Positions 18,175 to 26,843 of a stretch of 64,000 nucleotides of DNA are shown here, one piece after another. Location: contig NZ_FQYR01000002.1 in assembly GCF_900141815.1 (NCBI RefSeq), forward strand, positions 1,115,754 through 1,179,753, read 5' to 3'. The notes below the pieces were generated by a model. That model was not told the DNA's origin. It did not search any database and worked only from the letters and a program-made list of their open reading frames with translations. How positions within the stretch are numbered: the first letter of the stretch is position 1; each line of letters begins with the position of its first letter. Source of the DNA: Rubritalea squalenifaciens DSM 18772. Lineage in GTDB: Bacteria; Verrucomicrobiota; Verrucomicrobiia; Verrucomicrobiales; Akkermansiaceae. A program made the position numbers and the translations under genes.

Positions 18175-20529
18175 TTAGCTTGCAGGTTTATAATTGGGGT
18201 ATTTCTGCTGGAGCTGTTTCTTGTACTCTGAGGCTTCCTTGGATTTGCCAGCCTTGTCCAGAGCTTGGGATAATTTGTAAAGCGCCTCAGCATGGAGATC
18301 CAGGTTTTCAAAGTTAGAAACCAAGAGAACATAGTGTTTCGATGCCTCATTGAAATCATTGGTCTGGAAGGAAATGTCTCCCATAGCCATGAGCAGGCCT
18401 GCTTTGACTTTGCCGGTGGGGCGCATTTGCAGTGCCTCGTCGCCAATCATTTTGGCATCGCCGTATCGTTGCAGTCCTAGCAGGATGTTGGTCTTGTCGA
18501 GTTTAGCGTCTACGATGTAGGCATCTTCTTTTTCGATAGAGAGAAGTTTGTTGGCTGAATCCAAGGCGTCTTCCAGATTTCCTGATTGCAGCTGAGACTT
18601 GGTTAGCAATCTCCAGATGATGGCTGGAGTCTTCTGAGGAACACCTTTCTCCAGACCGCTTTCGAGGTGGCTGGCTGCTTTTTCAAAATCTCCTGAGTTG
18701 TAGTACTGAGAGCCTAACCAGCGGAAGACAGGGAGAGGGACTTTATCGTATAGACCGATCTCATCGGCGGTCTCTACGCTTTTTGTTAGGTTTGCCAGAT
18801 CCTTGAGTGAGTAGTGGCACAAGATGCTGAGCATGACGGCCTGCTTGCCGTAGCTTTGTTTATCTAACTGGATGGCTTTGTCCAGGTATGGGGGAGCCTC
18901 GGCGTATTGCTCAAGTTTGTAATAGCCCCAGCCAATCCAGTAGTTGGCATTGGCAATGGTTTGGTTAGGTAAGTCTTTGTAGTCCTTAAGCAGGGTGGAT
19001 AGACGATTGATCATATCCTGGTACTGCTTGGCCTGGCGCTGGATCTTGGCGCTGTTCTGCAAAGCCATGGCGGCTAGCTTGGTGTTCGGTGATTTTTGGA
19101 TCACCATGTCAAAATCACGCAGCGCGTTGACGCGGTCATCGAGTTCAAGGAATGACTCGCCGCGCATGGCGTAGGCGGTAATGGTTCTAGGGTCGTCCGG
19201 GTCCAGATCGATGAATTCCGAGAAGGACTTGGCTGCACCAGCGTGGTTGTCAGTCTCGGCCAGGCACCAGGCTTTCTTGTAGAGGAAGCTTGGGAGGTTG
19301 AGCTCATCGATAAGCTTGGGATCGATCGAGTTGTAGGTCTTGGCGGCTTCCTTATAATTCTTTGCAGCGTACTGGGTCTCCGCCTTCATGAAGAGAGCCT
19401 GATGGATGTACTTGTGAGTGCCCCTCCCGACTGCGTAGTTCTGGATGAAGTGATCCACCTGGTCGACGATTCGAGAGCCCTTCATATTGAAGAAGCTGAG
19501 TAGCTTGAAGTAGCCGGCTTCGAAAGCCATGTCTGTGCCGGGAACGGCCTGTTCGATCTCGAGGAAGTAATCGACAGCTTTGGGGTAATTCTTTTTGCGG
19601 AGGAAGGCGCGTCCAACCATGACGCCTTGCTTGGCGATCATCTTTGGCTCAAGCTCGACGTTTGACTGCTCTGCCTGCTTGATGAGCGCGTCATAGTTTT
19701 CATTCTTGTAGTAGAGATTGAGCAGGGCGATGTGGGCCTGAGGAATCCAGACGGAATCCTTGGCGCTGAGTGTACCTTGGAACAGTGACTCGGCGAGCTT
19801 GGACATGTTCAGCGCGGCAGCGGCCAAGCCGGCATGGAAAGATGCCTCAGCTTTGAGAGGTGCTGGCTGCTCTCCTGCCAGCAGCTTTTGAAAACTGGCA
19901 AGCGCATCCTCGTATTGTTTATTGGCCAGCAGGATGTGGCCAATCTTCATGATGGCCTGATCTTTGTACGGGCTCTTTGTTTCTGCTTTTGAGATGTCTT
20001 TGAGGATGGGCAGTGCGCGTTCGTTTTGCTCGAGAAGAATGTAGCATTGGGCCTGGAAATAGGCGGCCCGGATCTGGTCCTCCGGTTGGCTGGCATTCAG
20101 GGCGGTGATCCCAAAGAGACGTGCGGCGTTGCGAAAATCTTTTTTGGAGTAGTTGGCGTAGGCTAGGCGATAAGCGGCCGCAGAGACAAAGCGCCCTTTC
20201 TGGTATTGGCGTACGATCAGCTCGAAGATGGGGATGGCCCTGTCCTGTTGCTGAGTCTCATAATAAGCATCCGCGAGGTAGTAATAGGCGGCCTGAGTGT
20301 TCTCGTGGCGAGGGAAACGCTGGATGTAGTCCCTGAGCACCGGAATGGCTTTTTGGAAAAATTCAGCTTTATCCTCAGGTCTGGCTGCCGTTCTGCCTGT
20401 CTCGTACAATTGTTGAGCACGGGCGAAATAGTCATTCGCCGGATCTGCTTGTAATGCGCGAGCAGGCTCCTGAGCCGAGACCGTGATGGGGCTGGCGAGG
20501 GCAAGAGTAATCAGGGTGAGATGTCGCAT
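18175..20529 (-). CDS. Periplasmic TPR-repeat protein of an ExbB/ExbD operon
   Basis: The 784-residue product has a Sec signal peptide (MRHLTLITLALASPITVSAQ) and then consists almost wholly of tetratricopeptide-like helical pairs, for example AAYYYLADAYYETQQQDRAIPIFELIVRQYQKGRF. At least a dozen such units can be recognised. Similar long TPR proteins are found next to TolQR/ExbBD-like motors in many Verrucomicrobiota and Planctomycetota. It would act as a periplasmic scaffold or partner of that motor, by analogy with YbgF/CpoB next to TolA. It lies 20 bases after exbD in the same operon. The partner in the outer membrane is not in the window. Confidence 0.8.
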   Translation of the reverse strand: MRHLTLITLALASPITVSAQEPARALQADPANDYFARAQQLYETGRTAARPEDKAEFFQKAIPVLRDYIQRFPRHENTQAAYYYLADAYYETQQQDRAIPIFELIVRQYQKGRFVSAAAYRLAYANYSKKDFRNAARLFGITALNASQPEDQIRAAYFQAQCYILLEQNERALPILKDISKAETKSPYKDQAIMKIGHILLANKQYEDALASFQKLLAGEQPAPLKAEASFHAGLAAAALNMSKLAESLFQGTLSAKDSVWIPQAHIALLNLYYKNENYDALIKQAEQSNVELEPKMIAKQGVMVGRAFLRKKNYPKAVDYFLEIEQAVPGTDMAFEAGYFKLLSFFNMKGSRIVDQVDHFIQNYAVGRGTHKYIHQALFMKAETQYAAKNYKEAAKTYNSIDPKLIDELNLPSFLYKKAWCLAETDNHAGAAKSFSEFIDLDPDDPRTITAYAMRGESFLELDDRVNALRDFDMVIQKSPNTKLAAMALQNSAKIQRQAKQYQDMINRLSTLLKDYKDLPNQTIANANYWIGWGYYKLEQYAEAPPYLDKAIQLDKQSYGKQAVMLSILCHYSLKDLANLTKSVETADEIGLYDKVPLPVFRWLGSQYYNSGDFEKAASHLESGLEKGVPQKTPAIIWRLLTKSQLQSGNLEDALDSANKLLSIEKEDAYIVDAKLDKTNILLGLQRYGDAKMIGDEALQMRPTGKVKAGLLMAMGDISFQTNDFNEASKHYVLLVSNFENLDLHAEALYKLSQALDKAGKSKEASEYKKQLQQKYPNYKPAS

Positions 20530-20549
20530 GGTGCAGTATGGAAATGGTT

Positions 20550-20969
20550 CTAGCCTTTAGGCTTGGGAGACTGGGTGGCGAAAGAGATGTTCCAGATGCC
20601 AGCTTTACGGCATCGGTCGATGACTGTCACGATGTCCTGATAATGTGTCTCGGCGTCGCCTCTGATTCGAATAGGCTGATCCTTATTCACACGGGCCAGG
20701 TTTTCCATCTTCTTTTGCAGTTCATCGATCGTGTAGTTTTCCTTTTCGATGATGATATCGCCATCCTTGCGGACGTTGACGACGACCTCAAGATAACCAC
20801 GTGACTCTGTGGAGCCTTCTTCAGCAGTAGGCACGTTGACTTCCAGCTCCTTCTCGTAATCGGAGAGCTGGTAGGTGACGATGAAGAAGATGAGGAGCAG
20901 GAACACGACATCAATCATCGGTGCGAGCTGGAAGCCCGCTGCTGGTGGCTGATTGCTTTTAAATTTCAT
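20550..20969 (-). CDS. exbD: ExbD/TolR family proton-channel protein
   Basis: The 139-residue product has one N-terminal membrane helix with the essential Asp (LAPMIDVVFLLLIFFIVTY, Asp near residue 20), followed by a periplasmic domain ending with the TolR-type IRIRGDAETHYQDIVTVIDRCRKAGI. With ExbB it forms a proton-driven motor that energises processes at the outer membrane. It follows exbB after 15 bases and precedes the TPR protein. Whether it serves TonB-type import or a Tol-like envelope function cannot be told from the sequence. Confidence 0.93.
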   Translation of the reverse strand: MKFKSNQPPAAGFQLAPMIDVVFLLLIFFIVTYQLSDYEKELEVNVPTAEEGSTESRGYLEVVVNVRKDGDIIIEKENYTIDELQKKMENLARVNKDQPIRIRGDAETHYQDIVTVIDRCRKAGIWNISFATQSPKPKG

Positions 20970-20984
20970 GTGCTGCAGGTGAGT

Positions 20985-21857
20985 TTAGATACCTTGGACA
21001 TCTGGACGCTGCTCTTCGATCGGGGATGGGACGTCACCGCGGACAGCGGCGGTACGGCGTACGGGCATGGTGTAGTCGTCCTCCAAAGTCTGATCTGCAT
21101 AGGACTGGCGTGGAGTAGCTCCTCCTCTGCGGTTGTATTGGGCGGCGAGTAGGGCCATCAGGTGAGTCGCTGCCGCTTCGAGTTCGGAGATGTATTTCTG
21201 TACCCGGCCTCGGAAAATCGAGTAGAAGATCAGGGCTGTGATGCCGATCACCAGGCCAGAAGCTGTGGTGATCAGAGCCTCGGCGATGCCTCCACCAAGC
21301 TCCATTTGCTTGACGCCCTCGAAATTGCCCTGACCGATTTCCATGAAGGATTTGATCATGCCGATCACTGTTCCAAGGAGACCGATCATTGGGGCAATGG
21401 CACCAATGTCTGACAGGTAGGAAATACGCTGAGTGAGGATGCCGGCCTGGCGTGATCCCTCTGCCTCGGCGACTTCGCGGACTTCATTGAAGGAAACTCC
21501 TGAGTTCTTGGTCATGAAGTCGAGGGTTTTTTCAGCGACACGGGCAATGGACTTGTTCTCGCGTTGGCACTGGGCGACCAGTCCCAGGTAGTCGTGTTTG
21601 CGAATCAAGGCTTCGGCTGAATTCATGAAGCGGTCCGATACTACGGCGTTGCGACGGATCGTGAGGAAATAGAGGAAAATCAGGATCAGAGTGAACATGG
21701 AAATGCCGGCCAAGGGGTACATGACCAAGCCACCCTTGGAGATGAGATCCATGGCGGTGAGTTGCGTCGGCTCTGATGCGGCTGCTGCCTCTTCAGCCGA
21801 GACTGTCGTCGCCAGGCTGAGCATGAGACCGCTGATGATTAGGTGAAAAGCTTTCAT
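20985..21857 (-). CDS. exbB: MotA/TolQ/ExbB proton-channel family protein
   Basis: The 290-residue product begins with a hydrophobic signal-like segment (MKAFHLIISGLMLSLATTVSA), then has the three ExbB helices. The first is at about 38-62. The conserved channel region includes LSDIGAIAPMIGLLGTVIGMIKSF and GGGIAEALITTASGLVIGITALIFYSIF. An extended polar C-terminus (about 240-290) follows. It heads the exbB-exbD-TPR operon and is divergent from uvrC. Confidence 0.93.
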   Translation of the reverse strand: MKAFHLIISGLMLSLATTVSAEEAAAASEPTQLTAMDLISKGGLVMYPLAGISMFTLILIFLYFLTIRRNAVVSDRFMNSAEALIRKHDYLGLVAQCQRENKSIARVAEKTLDFMTKNSGVSFNEVREVAEAEGSRQAGILTQRISYLSDIGAIAPMIGLLGTVIGMIKSFMEIGQGNFEGVKQMELGGGIAEALITTASGLVIGITALIFYSIFRGRVQKYISELEAAATHLMALLAAQYNRRGGATPRQSYADQTLEDDYTMPVRRTAAVRGDVPSPIEEQRPDVQGI

Positions 21858-22055
21858 GTAGTTGAATTGATGGTCAGTGTAGACGGATTTTGGGCAGATG
21901 CAAGCGTAGTGCTATGAAACTCGCACTTCGTATGTTGTGTGATAGCGCTGTGGAAAGGTTGATTTTTCTCAGAAAAAGCTGTTGCGAGGCTGTCAAAACG
22001 GGCTTTGTCATACTACGTTAAACGAGGGCGAGGTCTTTCCCTCGATGTCAGAGCT

Positions 22056-23615
22056 ATGGCGGACAACCGGTTAAAAATTCGAGAGCGCTTGTTGGGAACC
22101 AGCACGCAGCCTGGCGTGTACCTGATGAAGGACAGGCTGGGGAGTATCATTTATGTGGGCAAGGCGAAGAACCTGAAAAAGCGTCTTTCCAGCTATTTCA
22201 TGCCCTCACGCAGGGGGAAGGCGGACATCAAGACACAGGCCTTGATCAAGAGTATCTGGGACTTTGAGACCCATGAGGTGCGCAACGAGGAGGAAGCTCT
22301 CATTCTGGAGAGCAAGCTGATCAAGCAGTACCGGCCACGCTACAATGTCAGCCAGAAAGATGATAAACGCTTCCTCATGGTAAAGGTGCAGCTCAAGGAG
22401 CGTTTTCCGCGTTTTGAGCTTACTCGGATACGTAAAGAGGATGGGGCCAAATACTTCGGGCCCTTCGTTCACTCCGCGGCCCTGAAAGGGACTCTGGAAT
22501 GGATCAATCGTGAGTTTGGTCTCCGCACTTGCCGTCCGAAGCTTCCCGGAGAAAATGATTACAAGCACTGCCATGCGGATATCATTCGCAACTGTAGTGC
22601 GCCTTGTGTGGGCAAGGTGGATGAAGAGGGTTACCGTGCCCGGGTGATGGAGGCGGTGGATTTTCTGGAGGGCAAAGGCAAGCGTAGCCGCTTTGCCAGC
22701 CTGCGCGAGGAGATGCAGAAAGCGGCTGAGCAGCTGAACTTTGAAAAGGCGGCTAAGCTGCGTGATGTGATCACCAATCTGGAGAAGACCCTGAGTCCGG
22801 CGAGAGCCTTTGCCAAGGGGCGCGGTGTGCCGACGACCGTCAAGCCGCTCGAGGATCTGGCTGAACTGGGTGAGGCTCTGGGGCTGCGCCGTCCTCCCAA
22901 AGTGATGGAGTGTTTTGATATTTCCAACGTGAGTAGTACCCATATCGTGGCGAGTATGGTGCGCTTCCTGGATGGTTTGCCAGACAACGGTAACTACCGG
23001 AGATACAGGATGAAGACCGTGGAGAGTCAGGATGACTTTGCCAGTATGGCCGAGGTGGTGCGCCGCCGCTATGCTAGGATTTTGTTAGAGGCGAGAAAAG
23101 CCAATGAGGAGTATCTTGAGCATAGTCAGGAGCCGATCGTAGAAGCTCTCTGGAGATTGGGGGATGAAGGAAAGTGTCCCATTATGCTACCTGATCTTGT
23201 GATTGTGGATGGTGGTAAAGGGCAGCTTAGTTCTGCGGTGGCAGAGCTTAGGCAGCTGGGGCTGCAGCAAATGCCGATTGTTGGGCTGGCAAAACAAAGG
23301 GAGGAGATCTTCTTTCCTGGGGAAAGCGAGCCGCTATTGATAGATCATGGGCGTGGCGCTCTCAAGCTGATGCAGCGGATCAGGGATGAGGCTCACCGCT
23401 TTGCCAATGGCTACAATGAACTGCTCCTTAGAAAGCGTATGCGGGAGAGTCTGTTAGACGATGTGCCTGGTATGAGTGTGACACGCAAGCGCGCCTTGCT
23501 GGAGAAATTTGGCTCTGTGGAGCGAATCAAGAAAGCGACTGCGAAGGAACTGATGAAAGCAGAAGGGATAGGGAAAGTAACTGCCGACGCCATAGTAGAA
23601 TGGTTCAGCAAGTAA
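22056..23615 (+). CDS. uvrC: Excinuclease ABC subunit C (compact form)
   Basis: UvrC makes both incisions in nucleotide excision repair. From the ATG at 22056 it has 519 residues, against about 610 in E. coli. The GIY-YIG nuclease is at about 14-95 (PGVYLMKDR, IIYVGKAKNLKKRL). A Cys cluster typical of the iron-sulfur site follows (C-x12-C-x7-C-x3-C from RTCRP to APCVG), then a UVR helix pair (about 208-245). The RNase H-like nuclease starts at about 284 with CFDISN and continues with VIVDGGKGQL and RDEAHRFA, the expected acidic and His residues. Helix-hairpin-helix motifs close the chain. Only about 40 residues separate the UVR motif and the nuclease, so the long intermediate region of E. coli UvrC is largely missing. 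The TTG start at 22005 is less likely. Confidence 0.95.
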   Translation: MADNRLKIRERLLGTSTQPGVYLMKDRLGSIIYVGKAKNLKKRLSSYFMPSRRGKADIKTQALIKSIWDFETHEVRNEEEALILESKLIKQYRPRYNVSQKDDKRFLMVKVQLKERFPRFELTRIRKEDGAKYFGPFVHSAALKGTLEWINREFGLRTCRPKLPGENDYKHCHADIIRNCSAPCVGKVDEEGYRARVMEAVDFLEGKGKRSRFASLREEMQKAAEQLNFEKAAKLRDVITNLEKTLSPARAFAKGRGVPTTVKPLEDLAELGEALGLRRPPKVMECFDISNVSSTHIVASMVRFLDGLPDNGNYRRYRMKTVESQDDFASMAEVVRRRYARILLEARKANEEYLEHSQEPIVEALWRLGDEGKCPIMLPDLVIVDGGKGQLSSAVAELRQLGLQQMPIVGLAKQREEIFFPGESEPLLIDHGRGALKLMQRIRDEAHRFANGYNELLLRKRMRESLLDDVPGMSVTRKRALLEKFGSVERIKKATAKELMKAEGIGKVTADAIVEWFSK

Positions 23616-23616
23616 C

Positions 23617-25947
23617 TTACTTTTCAAAGGTCTGGGGCTTGAGATGGAATGAGTGAAAGAAGCGCGGGAAGGCATCAGGGAAGTGCTTTTTCAACGTATC
23701 CAGATAGTCATTCTCGGTAGGTAGTATGATGTCTCCCTCTGGTCCGGTCATGCGGGAAAGGGTGATACTGTTAGGTGGGCGCCCGTTCCAGTAATGCTGC
23801 CAGGTGAAGTAGGCTTTGTAGCCATTGCGGGCTAGCAGCATGGCTTCACGTGTTTTACCGCCTTGGGCTGTCGTGGCGATGGCTGTGCGCTCCTCGCTTT
23901 GCAGGACAGAGAGGCCGGCGGTGTTGGCAGGCGGGTTGCCTTCCGTGAGATAGTCCAAAATTCCAGGCATGATGTCTAGCTGGCTGACATCATTGAGAAG
24001 TGGGCCTCTTCCATGGGATTTTGGCCACTTGATCATAATAGGAACAGCAACTTGTTCGTTCTCAAGTGAAGAGACATGCAGCCAGCCGCCGTTGTCTTGG
24101 AACTCTTCCCCGTGGTCCCCTAATATGATCACGATGGAATCATCGTATTTGTCTGCGTCTTTTAGGCTTTGGCAGAAGTCTTTGGCTAGTTTGTCTGCCC
24201 AAGCGAGTGAGTTGTAGTACTTGTTCAGCACTTCTTGGAGTTCTTGGTCATCAGGGCTGGAGGGAAAGAAGGAACCTGTGTGATAAGGCATAAAGGGGGG
24301 ATTGAAATCCTTATGCCAAGTGTACATGAAGTGGGACGAATCGATGGCGAAAAGTGTGAAATGCGAGCCATTCTGCTGGGAAGCGAGATCTCCTTTGAAT
24401 TTTTCCAACAAAGCAACTTCCCGCTCAGGTAGAGGCAAATCCTCGTCATGTATGAGATGCTGGGTGAAGAGCTTGTTCTCAGTAGAAAAGAAGTGAGGGC
24501 CCATCTCTCTGAAGGCAAGGTCTGATGGAGCGAAGATGGAGAGGTTGTAGCCGGATTGTTTGAGTAGTCTGAATGCGTAGAGGCCGGGCCAATTCAGTTC
24601 TCGGTCCATGGCGCGGCTGTCTTCCCACTGGAGGGGAATTTGTGAGGTGAAGCTGCCATACCAACCCAAGTGTGTGCCATTGGAGCATGCCCAGCCGTGA
24701 GAGATGGGCTGCGCTTCCTCGGATTTAAACAGGTGAAGGAAGGGGGTGATTTCTCGTGTCAGGGAATCGGCGCGGAAGGACTCAATGAAGACGATGTAGA
24801 TGTCTGGCTTGCGGGTGATACGGAGCTCACGGTCATCATCAATGGCATCCTGCGCCCAGTGATGGTCACGGAATTTGACTTCAAAGAAGGCGAGGCCTTC
24901 TGGTGGGCGTATGGTTGAGATTTGTAGCTCGAATGCAGCGTATTCACGCATCCAGTTACGGCGGGTTTTCCAGGATTGTCCCAGAGATTGTTCAAGGGTG
25001 GCACCACCAAAGCCCAAGACAATGAGTGCCATCACCACGATGGGGCGTATCTTGAAGTCAAAACGCTTAGACAAGTGAATGGTGAGCCAGGTGATTCCTG
25101 AAAAGAGGACGAGGACAAGTATGCAGATGCTGAAGAAGGTGACGACACCGACTTGGATTCCTCCTCCTTTGAGTTCGTCGGCCATGTTGAGGAGTCCGTC
25201 GAAGCCCAGATTATTGAGGTAATCCATGAGGGTATTACTCCAGAAACCGACGAAGAAATGATCGAGGATAATGGCGATCGGGGCGAGTGAGGCACAGGAC
25301 CAGATGAAGACACGGCTCCAGCGGGGGCCAGTTTCGATGGAGAGCTGGATGACAAAATAGAGGACGCCAATGAAGGAGATCTGGGTAAAGAAGCGGTTGA
25401 TGAACAGGCTGAACTTATGAGCTCCATCAAGTGAGCGCAGGCTGCTGATCATCTGGTGATTGTGCCAGAGAAGTAAGGCGAACAGGGTGCCGAAGAAGAC
25501 CGCATTCCAGTGGTGTGGCTTTGCAAGCCAGAGTACGATCGATTTAAAATCTGAATAAGTGGGGCCAGGGTGTTTACTGAAATGAATCGAACCGAAGGCG
25601 ACGGCAATCCAGCCTGCTGCTCCTGTCAGTAAGTAGCTGTAGCCAGTCAGTCTCCAGCTCAATCCCAAGGAGACGATGACGGTCAGAATAACCAAGGCCG
25701 TTATCGACCAGGTCTTTGCCTGGTAGGCCTTGGAGTCGCCAAAGCGTAGCCACCGGGCGAGTCCGCCCCACATGAATGAGCCCGCGGCCATCAAGCCCAG
25801 CAAGATCAGGATATGACTACCGAAATAGTTTTCACCCATATAGGGGGAGACTTTTGTCTCACCGTACTGGTGTTGGGCGATGAAAGGTGTAATTCCGAAA
25901 AGGAGACCGCCTATCCATAGAAGGCTGTGTAAGATATTCTTTGGCAC
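23617..25947 (-). CDS. Membrane-anchored sulfatase-fold protein, YejM/LtaS-like
   Basis: The 776-residue product starts at GTG 25947. It has an N-terminal membrane region of about 350 residues with eight or nine likely helices, and then an alkaline phosphatase/sulfatase-type domain from about residue 383. That domain shows PDIYIVFIESFRADSL, FSTENKLFTQHLIHDED, LFAIDSSHFMYTW and SIVIILGDHGEEFQDNGGWLHVSS, the last being the metal-binding D-H pair. It lacks the C-x-P-x-R formylglycine motif, so it is not a classical sulfatase. YejM (PbgA/LapC) and LTA synthase-like enzymes share this layout. A role in lipopolysaccharide regulation or phosphoglycerol/phosphoethanolamine transfer is possible. Its stop is one base from the uvrC stop. 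Confidence 0.75.
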   Translation of the reverse strand: MPKNILHSLLWIGGLLFGITPFIAQHQYGETKVSPYMGENYFGSHILILLGLMAAGSFMWGGLARWLRFGDSKAYQAKTWSITALVILTVIVSLGLSWRLTGYSYLLTGAAGWIAVAFGSIHFSKHPGPTYSDFKSIVLWLAKPHHWNAVFFGTLFALLLWHNHQMISSLRSLDGAHKFSLFINRFFTQISFIGVLYFVIQLSIETGPRWSRVFIWSCASLAPIAIILDHFFVGFWSNTLMDYLNNLGFDGLLNMADELKGGGIQVGVVTFFSICILVLVLFSGITWLTIHLSKRFDFKIRPIVVMALIVLGFGGATLEQSLGQSWKTRRNWMREYAAFELQISTIRPPEGLAFFEVKFRDHHWAQDAIDDDRELRITRKPDIYIVFIESFRADSLTREITPFLHLFKSEEAQPISHGWACSNGTHLGWYGSFTSQIPLQWEDSRAMDRELNWPGLYAFRLLKQSGYNLSIFAPSDLAFREMGPHFFSTENKLFTQHLIHDEDLPLPEREVALLEKFKGDLASQQNGSHFTLFAIDSSHFMYTWHKDFNPPFMPYHTGSFFPSSPDDQELQEVLNKYYNSLAWADKLAKDFCQSLKDADKYDDSIVIILGDHGEEFQDNGGWLHVSSLENEQVAVPIMIKWPKSHGRGPLLNDVSQLDIMPGILDYLTEGNPPANTAGLSVLQSEERTAIATTAQGGKTREAMLLARNGYKAYFTWQHYWNGRPPNSITLSRMTGPEGDIILPTENDYLDTLKKHFPDAFPRFFHSFHLKPQTFEK

Positions 25948-25994
25948 TGAGTGAGGAGATGTGATGTGATAGAGAGGAAGGTGTGCTTAAGTCG

Positions 25995-26696
25995 CTAGGA
26001 CTCTTTTTTATGGGCGGCTTTGAGTTTGCCTCCGATCGGGTCCTCAAGTGTCTGGTCCCAGTGTGCGCTGGTGTGAATCTTTGGCAATTCCGGAAGGGTG
26101 ATCAGTTTCAGTCCCAGGGATTCGGCCACAGCTTGTGGAGGCTGCTCTGGGCTGAAGAGTTCCGGGTAAAACTGCGTTGTGGCTAGCAGATAGTGCTCAT
26201 CATCCGGGGCTGGGCCAATGGTGCAAGTGTTGTCTTTGGTCTGGAGGAAGGCGGCGTTGATCCAGCGTGAGCCACATTGGATACAGTTACTGTGGATGGA
26301 AGCAACTTTGCTGAAGCCATCTTTGAATGCTTGTTCGGTGGCCCGCTTGAGGCGCTCATGTTCAGGTCCTTCTCCCTGAGGGGCGAACTCAATATTAAAA
26401 GCGGTGGCATTGCGTTCGGGGGTGTATAGGAAAGATTGGCCGCGTTTGATCACGTGGCCGCGTAGGAGGGGGAGGACCCAGAAGGAAATCGTCTCACCTG
26501 CATCGTCAGGGCTGTAGCAGAACCGCACGCGGGTGTTGTTCAAGCCTTCGAGTTGCTGTAGCAAAACGGAGGTCATGGCCCGGTAGCGCACAGAGGCTTC
26601 TTCGTCTCCGTGATCGGAGGCCATGCGGGTGTTGACCTTTCCAGGGATAGGTTCATCCAGAAAGATGATCAGTAGATTGGGTTCTTGCTCCGACAT
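25995..26696 (-). CDS. DUF2064 family protein, glycosyltransferase-A-like fold
   Basis: The 233-residue product resembles the DUF2064 (TIGR04282) family, which is predicted to have a nucleotide-diphospho-sugar transferase fold. Recognisable points are IIFLDEPIPGKVNTRMA at the N-terminus, a DGFSKVASIHSNCIQCGSRWINAAF segment replacing the usual GSDCP motif, and IGPAPDDEHYLLATTQFYPELF. Several positions are diverged, including the usual Asp-Cys-Pro, here Asn-Cys-Ile. Function in the family is not proven. It lies 47 bases upstream of the YejM-like gene on the same strand and may be co-transcribed. Confidence 0.7.
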   Translation of the reverse strand: MSEQEPNLLIIFLDEPIPGKVNTRMASDHGDEEASVRYRAMTSVLLQQLEGLNNTRVRFCYSPDDAGETISFWVLPLLRGHVIKRGQSFLYTPERNATAFNIEFAPQGEGPEHERLKRATEQAFKDGFSKVASIHSNCIQCGSRWINAAFLQTKDNTCTIGPAPDDEHYLLATTQFYPELFSPEQPPQAVAESLGLKLITLPELPKIHTSAHWDQTLEDPIGGKLKAAHKKES

Positions 26697-26843
26697 GCCG
26701 CAGAGGTCTTAACGTAATGATGGTGGGGACGGGAAGCTAGTTTTTCGTTAAGCTTTCCAAATAATTATCGCTTGCCATCGGGGTTGGAGGCTGGGATGTT
26801 TGGTAGTCGTGCTAGTTTTAGCGCGAGAGGAATAAGTAAGACA

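Noticed and set aside
22206..22943. 245-codon open frame on the minus strand
   Set aside because: It is antisense to uvrC, whose motifs are clear. The composition (His/Leu/Arg-rich) is that of a shadow frame.
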